Assembly (NCBI GenBank): GCA_023429545.1
Contig: JAEYUU010000391.1
Location: forward strand, 1-7,572
Direction of reading: 5' to 3'
DNA length: 7,572 bases
Origin: Verrucomicrobiota bacterium
GTDB lineage: Bacteria; Verrucomicrobiota; Verrucomicrobiia; Verrucomicrobiales; Verrucomicrobiaceae
In this document: one piece after another, positions 1-6,361 of the stretch
Layout: the number at the start of each line of letters is the position of its first letter
How positions within the stretch are numbered: position 1 is the stretch's first letter
The notes under the pieces: generated by a model
The model's database searches: none
What the model was told of the DNA's origin: nothing
The model's input: only the letters and a program-made list of their open reading frames with translations
Position numbers and translations under genes: made by a program

Positions 1-23
1 TTTAATCATGAATCCAGACCAAA

Positions 24-45
24 CAAGCCGCTGGGGGGCGGCTTG
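24..45. other. Perfect 8-bp hairpin, possible end-of-transcript structure
   Basis: CAAGCCGC (24-31) and GCGGCTTG (38-45) are exact reverse complements around the six-base loop TGGGGG. No T-tract follows on the + strand, and only TTT follows on the - strand, so it is not a convincing intrinsic terminator. It may mark the 3' end of a gene lying to the left of the window; in one frame a TAA at 3-5 could be that gene's stop. The hairpin itself is visible; its role is inference. Confidence 0.45.
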
Positions 46-100
46 CATGGCAACACGGGGGATTAAGGCTAACGGGTCCCTTTCAGAGGCTCTTTCATGT

Positions 101-138
101 TCTACGGCGATTCACACAATCTACGGCGATTCAGACAA
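101..138. repeat. Two-copy 19-bp tandem direct repeat upstream of the sigma factor gene
   Basis: The unit TCTACGGCGATTCACACAA (101-119) is followed directly by TCTACGGCGATTCAGACAA (120-138). The copies differ only at the 15th base (C versus G). The array ends 50 bp before the sigma factor start codon, in the only non-coding DNA upstream of that gene. Two tandem sites two helical turns apart could bind a regulator, or this could be a simple recent duplication. The sequence does not decide between them. Confidence 0.7.
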
Positions 139-188
139 AGAACCTTTGCAGGCGTCAGGGGTTGTAATTAGACTCCAAAATCCACGAC

Positions 189-860
189 ATGGCCGAACCT
201 ACCGCCAAGCCCGCAAGCACCCGGGAGAAAGTCAGCAGTTCTCCGCAGACGCGCAAGACCCTCATCGAGAAGCTCGACAACTGGTCCGACTGGTCCAGTT
301 GGGACGAGTTCTACCGCACTTATTCCGGCTTTGTCTGGCACGTGGCCCGTAAATCCGGACTCAGCGACGAGGAGGCGAGTGACGTGGTGCAGGAGACCTT
401 CATCGGCGTGGCGAAGAACCTGCAAAAAAAGAAATTCGACACCAGCCAGGGTTCCTTCAAAAGTTTTCTGCTGAACCAGGCCCGCTGGCGCATCCTCGAC
501 CAGTTCCGCCGGCGCAAGAAGCAGTATGAACGCGAGGCCAACATCCACTTCGATGAGGATGAAGAGCGCCGCACCGCCCCGATCGATCGTTGCGCGGATC
601 CCCAGGGCGTGACCTTGGAAAAGCTGTGGGACAAGGAATGGCAGGATCAGGTGATGGAACTAGCCATGCGCCGTGTCCGTTCGCTGGTTTCCCCAAGGCA
701 GTTCCAGATTTTTTCCTGCTATGTGCTGAAGGGATGGAGTCCGGAGCGCGTGAAGGAGGAGTTGGGAGTGAATGCTGCCCAGGTGTACCTCGCGAAGCAT
801 CGCGTCGGTCGCATCCTCAAGCGTGAAGCCGCCCGCCTCTCAGAGGAAGCGGGCCACTGA
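189..860 (+). CDS. ECF-type RNA polymerase sigma-70 family sigma factor
   Basis: This 223-residue protein has the two-domain layout of an extracytoplasmic-function sigma factor, which directs RNA polymerase to a small set of promoters. Region 2 spans about residues 38-112. It includes the helix with DVVQETF (65-71) that contacts core polymerase and the basic stretch RWRILDQFRRRKK (99-111) expected at the -10 recognition helix. A highly charged linker (113-150, with DEDEERR) leads to region 4 (about 155-213). The helix-turn-helix there runs through WSPERVKEELGVNAAQVYLAKH (in part 183-204). The N-terminal 30 residues are a polar extension outside the usual domains. The first ATG is used and has no Shine-Dalgarno upstream. 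No anti-sigma factor or Ser/Thr kinase gene lies downstream, although such partners are common for planctomycete and verrucomicrobial members; the left neighbour is not visible. The family assignment is firm. The target regulon is unknown. Confidence 0.9.
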   Translation: MAEPTAKPASTREKVSSSPQTRKTLIEKLDNWSDWSSWDEFYRTYSGFVWHVARKSGLSDEEASDVVQETFIGVAKNLQKKKFDTSQGSFKSFLLNQARWRILDQFRRRKKQYEREANIHFDEDEERRTAPIDRCADPQGVTLEKLWDKEWQDQVMELAMRRVRSLVSPRQFQIFSCYVLKGWSPERVKEELGVNAAQVYLAKHRVGRILKREAARLSEEAGH

Positions 861-866
861 ATTTTT
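831..866 (+). terminator. Weak candidate terminator at the end of the sigma factor gene
   Basis: GCCCGC (831-836) pairs with GCGGGC (849-854) around a 12-base loop, and TTTTT (862-866) follows after seven bases. The stem lies inside the last codons of the sigma factor gene, and the gap before the T-run is longer than usual. It is therefore a weak candidate. A 353-bp non-coding region follows it, which fits an end of transcription here. Confidence 0.3.
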
Positions 867-1213
867 CAGCTCGTCCGCGAGTGTCAGGTCAGCTGCTGGT
901 CGGTTGCTGCGCAGACTTCATCCTTCGGCATGAGAGTCCTGCTCCTTGGCCTCTCCTGTGGCGTTGCACGACTGATTTCGGGTGGGAAAAGCCCGCGGAA
1001 GCAGAGCTCTTAATCGGGATTCTTAGCCTGATGTAAAAACGCTGGTTTCCAACGGTTTGGGCGATTTGACTGGTCGTTCAAAAATTCCCGAAATAAAGTT
1101 CTACACAGGGGGAGTCTTTTTTGTTCTAATCAAATTGGAAATGTCCCCTGGCTTGGGGGTGTCTCCCGCAGAATATAACCTATACATAATCCAAAATACA
1201 TCATTAGCAGAAC
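861..1213. other. Non-coding region between sigma factor and pseudopilin genes
   Basis: No convincing gene is visible in these 353 bases. The left two thirds are unremarkable. The right part is more AT-rich and holds a T-run (1117-1122), several G- and C-tracts that can pair with one another (1106-1167), and an AT-rich promoter-like patch (1174-1190). The longest small frame I noticed, 27 codons at 930-1013, has no ribosome binding site and no recognisable protein. Confidence 0.6.
1153..1190 (+). promoter_or_regulatory. Candidate promoter for the pseudopilin gene
   Basis: TATAAC (1174-1179) matches the sigma-70 -10 consensus at five of six positions. TTGGGG (1153-1158) gives a partial -35 box with a short 15-bp spacer. 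A second AT-rich hexamer, CATAAT (1185-1190), lies just downstream. The patch ends 23 bp before the pilin start codon, which would give a very short leader. An alternative is TTGACT (1066-1071), a good -35 box, but it has no good -10 partner. Confidence 0.3.
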
Positions 1214-1900
1214 ATGAAAACTCGACTCCAACAGGGCTTCACCCTGATCGAACTGCTGGTCGTGATCACCATCATCGCCATCTTGGCGAGCTTGGCGGTG
1301 CCGACCTTCGCGAAGATTCAGGAGAAAGGCAATATCACCAAGGGCATCAGCAATGCCCGTCAGATCGTCACTGCGCTGAAGATCTATTCCTCGGACCACG
1401 GTGGGAACTATCCCGACAACGACAAGGATGCGGATCCACAGGATGCGAACACCGCCTTCCGGGTGATGTTCACGGAGAATTCCATCGACAACGAGATGAT
1501 CTTTGGCTGCCCGGTCAGCCCCTACGTGCCCGATGGCAACATCGGCAGCGACGAGGAAAAGACCAAGGCGCTGGAGCAGGGCGAAAATCACTGGATGCTG
1601 ACCAAGGGTCTGTCTGACTCCGCGTCCGGCAGCATTCCGCTGGTGTATGAAAATGCCGTATCCGGTCAGTGGGACCCCGAGTGGGACAATGACAAGAAGG
1701 GCACGAACGCTCGCGGCCGTGCCTGGTCCACCGGCATCATCGTTGGCATGAACGACAGCAGCGTTGCCATCCAGCCTCTGGCGACCAAGAAGGGCAAGTC
1801 CAAGCTGAAAGAACTCGGCGAAGGCAAGAACCTCTTCACCCAGCATGACAGCGAAGATAGTGGCTCGACCTTCGAGGTGCTCGACATTCTCGCCGACTAA
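1214..1900 (+). CDS. Type II secretion / type IV pilin-like pseudopilin (prepilin N-methylation family)
   Basis: This 228-residue protein begins with a short basic leader and the prepilin peptidase site G8^F9-TLIELLVV. Glu13 is the conserved +5 glutamate, followed by a hydrophobic helix to about residue 32. A PilD-like peptidase should cleave after Gly8 and methylate Phe9, leaving a subunit that packs by its N-terminal helix. The globular part has an aromatic and acidic stretch, YSSDHGGNYPDND, with further Asp at 72, 74 and 77 that could bind metal. A later segment, GRAWSTGIIVGMNDSSV (168-184), resembles the glycine-rich 'DGSV' end region of verrucomicrobial and planctomycete pseudopilins. 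There is a single cysteine (Cys99), so no intramolecular disulfide. The ATG lacks a Shine-Dalgarno, but the leader peptide fixes the start. No assembly ATPase, secretin or prepilin peptidase gene is adjacent, so this is an orphan. Membership of the family is clear; the system it serves is not. Confidence 0.88.
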   Translation: MKTRLQQGFTLIELLVVITIIAILASLAVPTFAKIQEKGNITKGISNARQIVTALKIYSSDHGGNYPDNDKDADPQDANTAFRVMFTENSIDNEMIFGCPVSPYVPDGNIGSDEEKTKALEQGENHWMLTKGLSDSASGSIPLVYENAVSGQWDPEWDNDKKGTNARGRAWSTGIIVGMNDSSVAIQPLATKKGKSKLKELGEGKNLFTQHDSEDSGSTFEVLDILAD

Positions 1901-1938
1901 ATTGATTGTTTGTTTGATCGGAAATTGCTGATTGCATG

Positions 1939-1973
1939 GATGCCGCAGGCACAAGCCTGCGGCATCTTTTTTT
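1939..1973 (+). terminator. Strong Rho-independent terminator after the pseudopilin gene
   Basis: GATGCCGCAGGC (1939-1950) and GCCTGCGGCATC (1955-1966) form a perfect 12-bp, GC-rich stem closed by the tetraloop ACAA. Seven T residues (1967-1973) follow directly. It starts 38 bp after the pilin stop codon and separates this gene from the amidase gene. The reverse strand lacks a T-tract, so it acts in the + direction only. Confidence 0.95.
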
Positions 1974-2053
1974 GGGGTTGCGGCAGCGGTGCGATCGTTT
2001 AAAGGCAGCTTGCCTTGCGCGGAAGCAAACCCACCATTCATTCCAAGCTATAC

Positions 2054-2707
2054 ATGTCCGCCCCCATTGTGAATGAAACCGGAGCATCCTTGCGGTCCCG
2101 TGCGTCCCGCATTCCCGTAGCATTGCTTCTCACCCTTTGCTGCTGGCTCGGTGGCCCTGGTCTGGTCCGAGCCTTTGATACCGTGGTGCTGGATCCCGGC
2201 CATGGCGGGCATGATCGCGGTGCCTCCATCGGCTATGTCTTTGAAAAACACCTCGCCCTGGATACCGCGCGTCGTGTGGAGCAGCTATTGCGCGCCCAGG
2301 GGCTCAAGGTGGTCATGACGCGCAGTTCGGACGTGTTCATCCCGCTGCCAGGGAGATCCTCCAAGGGGAACAGCGTGCGCAACGCCGTGTTCGTCAGCAT
2401 CCACTACAACTACAGCCGCGGTGGTTCCGGCAATGGATTGGAAACATTCTACTGCCACGGCGACAGCTACAAGCTTGCTGGTTACATCCAGGCGTACATC
2501 ATCCAGGAATCCCGCCTCTCTAACCGCGGCGTGAAGCACGCGAACTACCACGTAATTCGCGAGACCAGCAAAAATCCCGCGGTGCTGGTGGAGTGCGGAT
2601 TTGTAAGCAACTCCAGCGAGCGTGCCGCGATGATGTCCGGCCTGTACCGAGAGCGTCTTGCCGTGGGGATTGCGAAGGGCATTCTGGCGTACCGCATGGA
2701 CAGGTAG
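2054..2707 (+). CDS. Exported N-acetylmuramoyl-L-alanine amidase (Amidase_3 family)
   Basis: This zinc hydrolase should cut the bond between N-acetylmuramic acid and the L-alanine of the peptide stem of peptidoglycan in the periplasm. From the ATG at 2054 the protein has 217 residues. A basic N-region (Arg14-Arg19), a hydrophobic core (about 20-34) and a likely cleavage after VRA40 form a Sec signal peptide. The Amidase_3 fold then covers essentially the rest. DPGHGG supplies His50, Glu64 is the second zinc ligand in the EK motif, SIHYN supplies His117, and VECGFVSN supplies the catalytic Glu180. There is no AMIN, SPOR, LysM or other wall-targeting domain, so this is a minimal enzyme. An in-frame TTG at 2015 would add 13 residues before the signal peptide and is less likely. 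The gene follows a strong terminator and so should have its own promoter, which I could not identify. nnr begins 11 bp downstream, suggesting co-transcription. Confidence 0.9.
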   Translation: MSAPIVNETGASLRSRASRIPVALLLTLCCWLGGPGLVRAFDTVVLDPGHGGHDRGASIGYVFEKHLALDTARRVEQLLRAQGLKVVMTRSSDVFIPLPGRSSKGNSVRNAVFVSIHYNYSRGGSGNGLETFYCHGDSYKLAGYIQAYIIQESRLSNRGVKHANYHVIRETSKNPAVLVECGFVSNSSERAAMMSGLYRERLAVGIAKGILAYRMDR

Positions 2708-2718
2708 TATGCTGGCGC

Positions 2719-4224
2719 ATGATTGTTTCGTGCGCGCAGATGCTGGAGGGTGAACAGGCCGCCTTTGCGCGCGGCGTAAGCGCTGCAGACCTCATGGACG
2801 AGGCAGCTCGTGGCATCTTCGAAGCCATCCGTCAGTTTCGTCCCTGCCCGGGAACGGCGGTGCTGTATCTCGGCAAGGGCAACAACGCCGGGGATGCCCT
2901 GGTGGTCGGGAAACATCTTCTGGAGGCAGGTTGGAAGGTTCTGGCGCGGCCCATCGGTAATGTCGCGGAGTACAAGGAACTCCCGGCAAAGCACTGGCAG
3001 GCGCTCGAAGGGCGGGTGCCTTTATTCACGGGCCCGGACGGCCTGAAGCGCGCACGTGGTCCCTTGCTGCTGGTGGATGGCATTCTCGGCATCGGTGCGA
3101 GCCCTTCGCCGCTGAGGGGTGCCTATGCCGCGGCAGTATCGGAGATGAACGCGCTGCGACGTGAGCGGCATGCGTTCACGGTGGCGGTGGATCTTCCCTC
3201 AGGACTCAATTGCCTGACCGGCGAACCCGGGGATCCTTGTGTCGAAGCGGATCTCACGGTGACCGTGGCCCACGTGAAGGATGTCCTCCTTGCGGATGGC
3301 GCGACCAAGGTGGTGGGCCGCCTGGCCGTGGCGCCTTTGGCAGCGTTGGAAGATGTTCTGGGGGATGACACGGCCCGTGTACTGACCCCGGATGAACTCC
3401 TGCCCGGGCTGCCCTGCCGCTCCTTTGACTTTCACAAGGGCCAGGCGGGGCGCGTGGGAGTAATCGCAGGCTCGCGTGGGTATGTGGGCGCGGCCATCCT
3501 CACCGCAACGGGAGCGCTGCGTGGCGGCGCGGGCCTCATCACGCTGTATGTGAAGGAGGACAGCTATCCCATTTTTGCCGCACAGGCGCCAGACGAAGTG
3601 ATGGTGAAGCCCGTGGGAGACTATCGCGAAGTGCTGGAGGACAGGCATGATGTGCTGGCCATTGGACCCGGGCTCGGAAGAAAATCGGAAGACCGCATAC
3701 TTGAAGTCATCCAGCAATCGACGGTGCCCATGGTCCTCGATGCAGACGCACTGAACATGCTGGCACCGGGACGCCTGAGCATGCTGAAGGCACTGAAGAG
3801 CAGCGCCCTGCTTACACCGCATCCCGGCGAGATGGAGCGATTGACCAAGGCCAGGCCGGATTGCCAGGGTGCCAGCCGAAGGAAAATAGTGACCAACATG
3901 GCGAAGGAGTTTCCGCAGACCACCTGGCTGCTCAAAGGCTCCCGCACCGTGATCGCCACCCGAGGCCACCCACTTTCCTTGAACACCACGGGACATCCCG
4001 GCATGGCCACGGGCGGCATGGGAGATGTGCTCACCGGCATTTGCGCGGCATTGATCGGCCAGGGGGTGAAGCTTCACGAGGCAGCGTGCCTCGGCGCGTG
4101 GCTCAGCGGCAGGGCGGCAGAATGCGCGCTGCTGGACGCGCAGTCGGCGGAATCGCTGACTCCGGGCGATGTGCTCGCGCATTTGGGAAGGGCATTCACG
4201 GACTTGAAAAACCGAGCCTACTAG
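2719..4224 (+). CDS. nnr: Bifunctional NAD(P)H-hydrate epimerase / ADP-dependent NAD(P)HX dehydratase
   Basis: This cytoplasmic enzyme repairs hydrated NADH and NADPH. The N-terminal domain interconverts the R and S forms, and the C-terminal domain dehydrates S-NAD(P)HX using ADP. From ATG 2719 it has 501 residues, the usual length for the fused form. The NnrE (YjeF_N) part, about 1-215, shows GKGNNAGDA (52-60), VDGILG (119-124) and VDLPSG (157-162). The NnrD (ribokinase-like) part, about 222-495, shows HKGQAGRVGVIAGS (239-252), GPGLG (316-320), DADALN (341-346), TPHPGE (366-371), LLKG (404-407) and GGMGDVL (432-438), with Asp436 the likely catalytic residue. The open frame extends left into the amidase gene, but those extra residues are not family-like. 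An overlapping ATG at 2709 is in another frame. The GKGNNAGDA motif differs slightly from the common GxGNNGGDG. Spacing to the amidase gene indicates an operon. Confidence 0.95.
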   Translation: MIVSCAQMLEGEQAAFARGVSAADLMDEAARGIFEAIRQFRPCPGTAVLYLGKGNNAGDALVVGKHLLEAGWKVLARPIGNVAEYKELPAKHWQALEGRVPLFTGPDGLKRARGPLLLVDGILGIGASPSPLRGAYAAAVSEMNALRRERHAFTVAVDLPSGLNCLTGEPGDPCVEADLTVTVAHVKDVLLADGATKVVGRLAVAPLAALEDVLGDDTARVLTPDELLPGLPCRSFDFHKGQAGRVGVIAGSRGYVGAAILTATGALRGGAGLITLYVKEDSYPIFAAQAPDEVMVKPVGDYREVLEDRHDVLAIGPGLGRKSEDRILEVIQQSTVPMVLDADALNMLAPGRLSMLKALKSSALLTPHPGEMERLTKARPDCQGASRRKIVTNMAKEFPQTTWLLKGSRTVIATRGHPLSLNTTGHPGMATGGMGDVLTGICAALIGQGVKLHEAACLGAWLSGRAAECALLDAQSAESLTPGDVLAHLGRAFTDLKNRAY

Positions 4225-4232
4225 CGGACGGG

Positions 4233-4254
4233 CGGCTGGCAGCAGTTCCAGCCG
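4233..4254 (+). other. Short hairpin downstream of nnr
   Basis: CGGCTGG (4233-4239) and CCAGCCG (4248-4254) form a perfect 7-bp stem with an eight-base loop, nine bases after the nnr stop codon. The bases that follow (AGGTTTGTG) are not a proper U-tract. It could weaken read-through or protect a 3' end but is not a convincing intrinsic terminator. The 133-bp gap before sppA otherwise shows no clear signal. Confidence 0.35.
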
Positions 4255-4357
4255 AGGTTTGTGTTGCTGCCGCACCGTTTGTGGAGCACGGCGGGGTGGC
4301 GAAACTGGCTGCCAACGCCCATTGCCTTCTTTCACGGCCCGTTTACAGTCCCGCGCC

Positions 4358-5386
4358 ATGAAAAGCAAAGGTATCGGGTGCTTGCTCATTTTTCTCATCA
4401 TCGCGCTGGTCGTCAGTGTGGTGTTCAATTTTGTTGGGTTCGCTGCCCTGATGGGTATTGGCCTGGATGAGTCAAAGCTGAGCTTTGTGCGGCCAAAGCA
4501 GAAGTTCAGCGAGGTGCTGGAGCAGGACGCAATTAATGATTCCAAGGAAAAAATCGTCCAGATTGACCTTGAGGGGATCATCGCCAGCGGTCCTGCAGGC
4601 GACATCTTCTCCTCGGGTGGGATGAACGTGGATGGTGTCAAACGGGCGCTGGAGCAGGCTACTGCGGACAAAAGCGTGCGCGCCATCGTGCTGAAGGTGA
4701 ACTCCCCGGGCGGTGAAGTCACCGCTTCCGACACCCTGTACCACGCCGTGAAGGAGGCCGCGAAGAAGAAACCGGTGGTCGTCTATATGGACAGCATGGC
4801 GGCCTCGGGCGGTTACTACCTCGCCTGTGGCGCCTCGAAGATCGTGGCCAATGAGACCACGCTCACTGGCAGCATCGGCGTCATCATCCAGACCCTGAAT
4901 TACAGCCAGACCTTCGACAAGGTGGGCCTGCAGACCATGACTTTCGCGAGCGGCGCTTTCAAGGACAGCCTCAGCGGATCCCGCCCCATGCGTGATGACG
5001 AGAAGGCCTACATCCAGAACCTGGTGACCCAGATGTATGACAAGTTCCTTGGCATCGTGTCGCAGTCGCGCGGAATCGAAACCGAGACGCTGAAGAACGG
5101 CATCGCCGATGGACGTGTGCTCACGGGCAAGGAAGCGCTGGAGAAGAAGCTGGTGGACAAGGTGGGCTACATTGAAGACGCTTATGCGATGGCGAAGGAG
5201 CTCTCGAGCGCCTCAGAGGCCATGGTGGTGCGCTACCATCATAACCCCAGCCTGAGCGACATTTTCGGGATGCTGGGAGAGTCGCAGGCCTCGAAGGGCA
5301 CGCTGAAGATTGATGTGAGCGACCGCCTGCTGCCGCGGCTGGAAGCCGGCCGCATGTATCTGCTGCCGTCGCACATGGTCCCTTGA
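4358..5386 (+). CDS. sppA: Signal peptide peptidase SppA, short (single-domain, Gram-positive-like) form
   Basis: This membrane-anchored serine protease of the S49 family degrades signal peptides left in the membrane after cleavage by signal peptidase. From ATG 4358 the protein has 342 residues. One N-terminal transmembrane segment (about 7-32) would anchor it with the catalytic domain outside the cytoplasmic membrane. Key elements are NSPGGEV (115-121), the nucleophile Ser150 in MAASGGYYLACG, and the general base Lys202 in FASGAFKD. The 52-residue spacing between Ser and Lys equals that of Bacillus subtilis SppA (Ser147/Lys199). The length is that of the single-domain form rather than the duplicated E. 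coli form of about 618 residues. The frame is open upstream to 4259, but that extension is cysteine-rich, unlike the family, and lies before the anchor. No Shine-Dalgarno precedes the start. It lies between nnr and a second membrane protease, in the same direction. Confidence 0.93.
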   Translation: MKSKGIGCLLIFLIIALVVSVVFNFVGFAALMGIGLDESKLSFVRPKQKFSEVLEQDAINDSKEKIVQIDLEGIIASGPAGDIFSSGGMNVDGVKRALEQATADKSVRAIVLKVNSPGGEVTASDTLYHAVKEAAKKKPVVVYMDSMAASGGYYLACGASKIVANETTLTGSIGVIIQTLNYSQTFDKVGLQTMTFASGAFKDSLSGSRPMRDDEKAYIQNLVTQMYDKFLGIVSQSRGIETETLKNGIADGRVLTGKEALEKKLVDKVGYIEDAYAMAKELSSASEAMVVRYHHNPSLSDIFGMLGESQASKGTLKIDVSDRLLPRLEAGRMYLLPSHMVP

Positions 5387-5510
5387 TTGATTTATAGCAG
5401 TGCCATCAACTCGGAAGGCTGTGATGCTTGCGTTGGGACTCGGATGGGTATCAGGCCCACCCGCGCTTTGAGTGACCATCAGATGGTGCAACCTCTGCTC
5501 TCCACACTTC

Positions 5511-6350
5511 ATGAGCCACGCTGAGTCCATGTCCGTCCTGAGGGATGTGTACTTCATGGGTATGATTGCGGCTGCGGTGGCGGTGCCGGTGTACGCACTG
5601 ATCCGCAGCAAGGCGCATCTGGCCTGGAACTACCAGGGCAATGTGTTGACCCGTCCCTACAACGTGCTGGATGGCATGGCCGTGCTGCTGCTGCTGGCTC
5701 TGATTGGATCCAACTTTTTCGCGGTCACGGCGGAAAAGGGCGGTGTGACCAGCACGAGCGAGGAATTGGGCAGCAACAGCGTCGGGGCCATCCTGGTGAG
5801 CATGGTGTTCATGCTCGTCATCTGCGCCTTCATCATCTTCTATCTGCGGCTGTTCCGCGATCTGCATCCGCCGGAGCTGTTCGGCTTGAGACACATGCCT
5901 GTGCACCACGCCCTGCTGTGGGCGCTGCTGGGCATTTTCCTGACCTGTCTGGCGGTGTACGGGGTGGCGGTCCTGAAAAATGGCATCAGTCGGGAGCATA
6001 GCCCGCAGGAAACCGTGGAGGCATTTCGAAAAACGACGGACTGGGGATTTCGGGTGCTGATGGGATTTATGGCGATTGTCATTGCACCCGTCACGGAAGA
6101 GCTGATCTTCCGGGGGTTTGTGTATGGCGTGACAAAGCGTTTCACGGACCGCTGGTTTGCCGCCATCTTCTCCGCGGTCATGTTTTCCATCGTCCATTTT
6201 CATCTGGGCAGCGCACCGGAGCTGTTCGTGCTCGGTGTCGGATTTGCGCTGGCTTACGAACAGACAGGCAGCCTGCTGGTGCCCGTGTTCATGCACATGC
6301 TTTTCAATGCCTGGAACATCTTCCTGATGTCTGTCGCTTCTGCTGTCTGA
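5511..6350 (+). CDS. CPBP-family glutamic-type intramembrane protease (Abi/Rce1-like)
   Basis: This multi-pass membrane protein is of the CPBP (CaaX protease and bacteriocin-processing) family. From ATG 5511 it has 279 residues. The active-site motifs sit in the C-terminal half. They are Glu196-Glu197 with Arg201 in TEELIFRG, Phe225 and His229 in MFSIVHFH, and His262 with Asn266 in HMLFNAWN. About eight hydrophobic segments are visible. Two of them precede a polar loop (about residues 73-90) that probably faces one side of the membrane. The substrate is unknown; relatives process prenylated proteins, bacteriocin precursors or regulators. A GTG at 5472 would add 13 residues and an ATG at 5529 would remove six. 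None of the three has a Shine-Dalgarno, and all keep the membrane segments, so the start is uncertain. It follows sppA by 124 bp and precedes thiL by 11 bp. Confidence 0.88.
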   Translation: MSHAESMSVLRDVYFMGMIAAAVAVPVYALIRSKAHLAWNYQGNVLTRPYNVLDGMAVLLLLALIGSNFFAVTAEKGGVTSTSEELGSNSVGAILVSMVFMLVICAFIIFYLRLFRDLHPPELFGLRHMPVHHALLWALLGIFLTCLAVYGVAVLKNGISREHSPQETVEAFRKTTDWGFRVLMGFMAIVIAPVTEELIFRGFVYGVTKRFTDRWFAAIFSAVMFSIVHFHLGSAPELFVLGVGFALAYEQTGSLLVPVFMHMLFNAWNIFLMSVASAV

Positions 6351-6361
6351 CGTATCCCGCC

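Noticed and set aside
930..1013. 27-codon frame with a hydrophobic start and basic end in the gap between sigma and pilin genes
   Set aside because: It is too short for coding statistics, has no Shine-Dalgarno, and has no match to a known small protein. A conserved-frame test across relatives would be needed to revive it.
1066..1095. TTGACT with downstream GAAATA as a promoter for the pilin gene
   Set aside because: The -35 box is good, but the -10 hexamer matches the consensus at only two positions.
1057..1617. 186-codon + strand frame overlapping the pilin start
   Set aside because: It reads the pilin gene out of frame. Its N-terminal part has no family resemblance or ribosome binding site.
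1130..2041. 303-codon open frame on the - strand opposite the pseudopilin gene
   Set aside because: It runs through the strong terminator and is antisense to a clear pilin. The product has no coherent domain.
2015..2053. Upstream TTG start for the amidase, adding 13 residues
   Set aside because: The signal peptide fits the ATG at 2054 well, and the extension adds nothing recognisable.
3199..4734. 511-codon open frame on the - strand opposite nnr and sppA
   Set aside because: It lies antisense to two proteins with full catalytic motifs. Its translation has no recognisable domain, and such long frames are expected opposite GC-rich genes.
5451..6296. 281-codon - strand frame opposite the CPBP protease gene
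   Set aside because: Its translation is rich in His, Gln and Arg, typical of a shadow of membrane-protein codons. The + strand frame carries the catalytic motifs.
6296..6361. TPP riboswitch or other leader before thiL
   Set aside because: Only 11 bases separate thiL from the previous stop codon, and no THI-box sequence is present.
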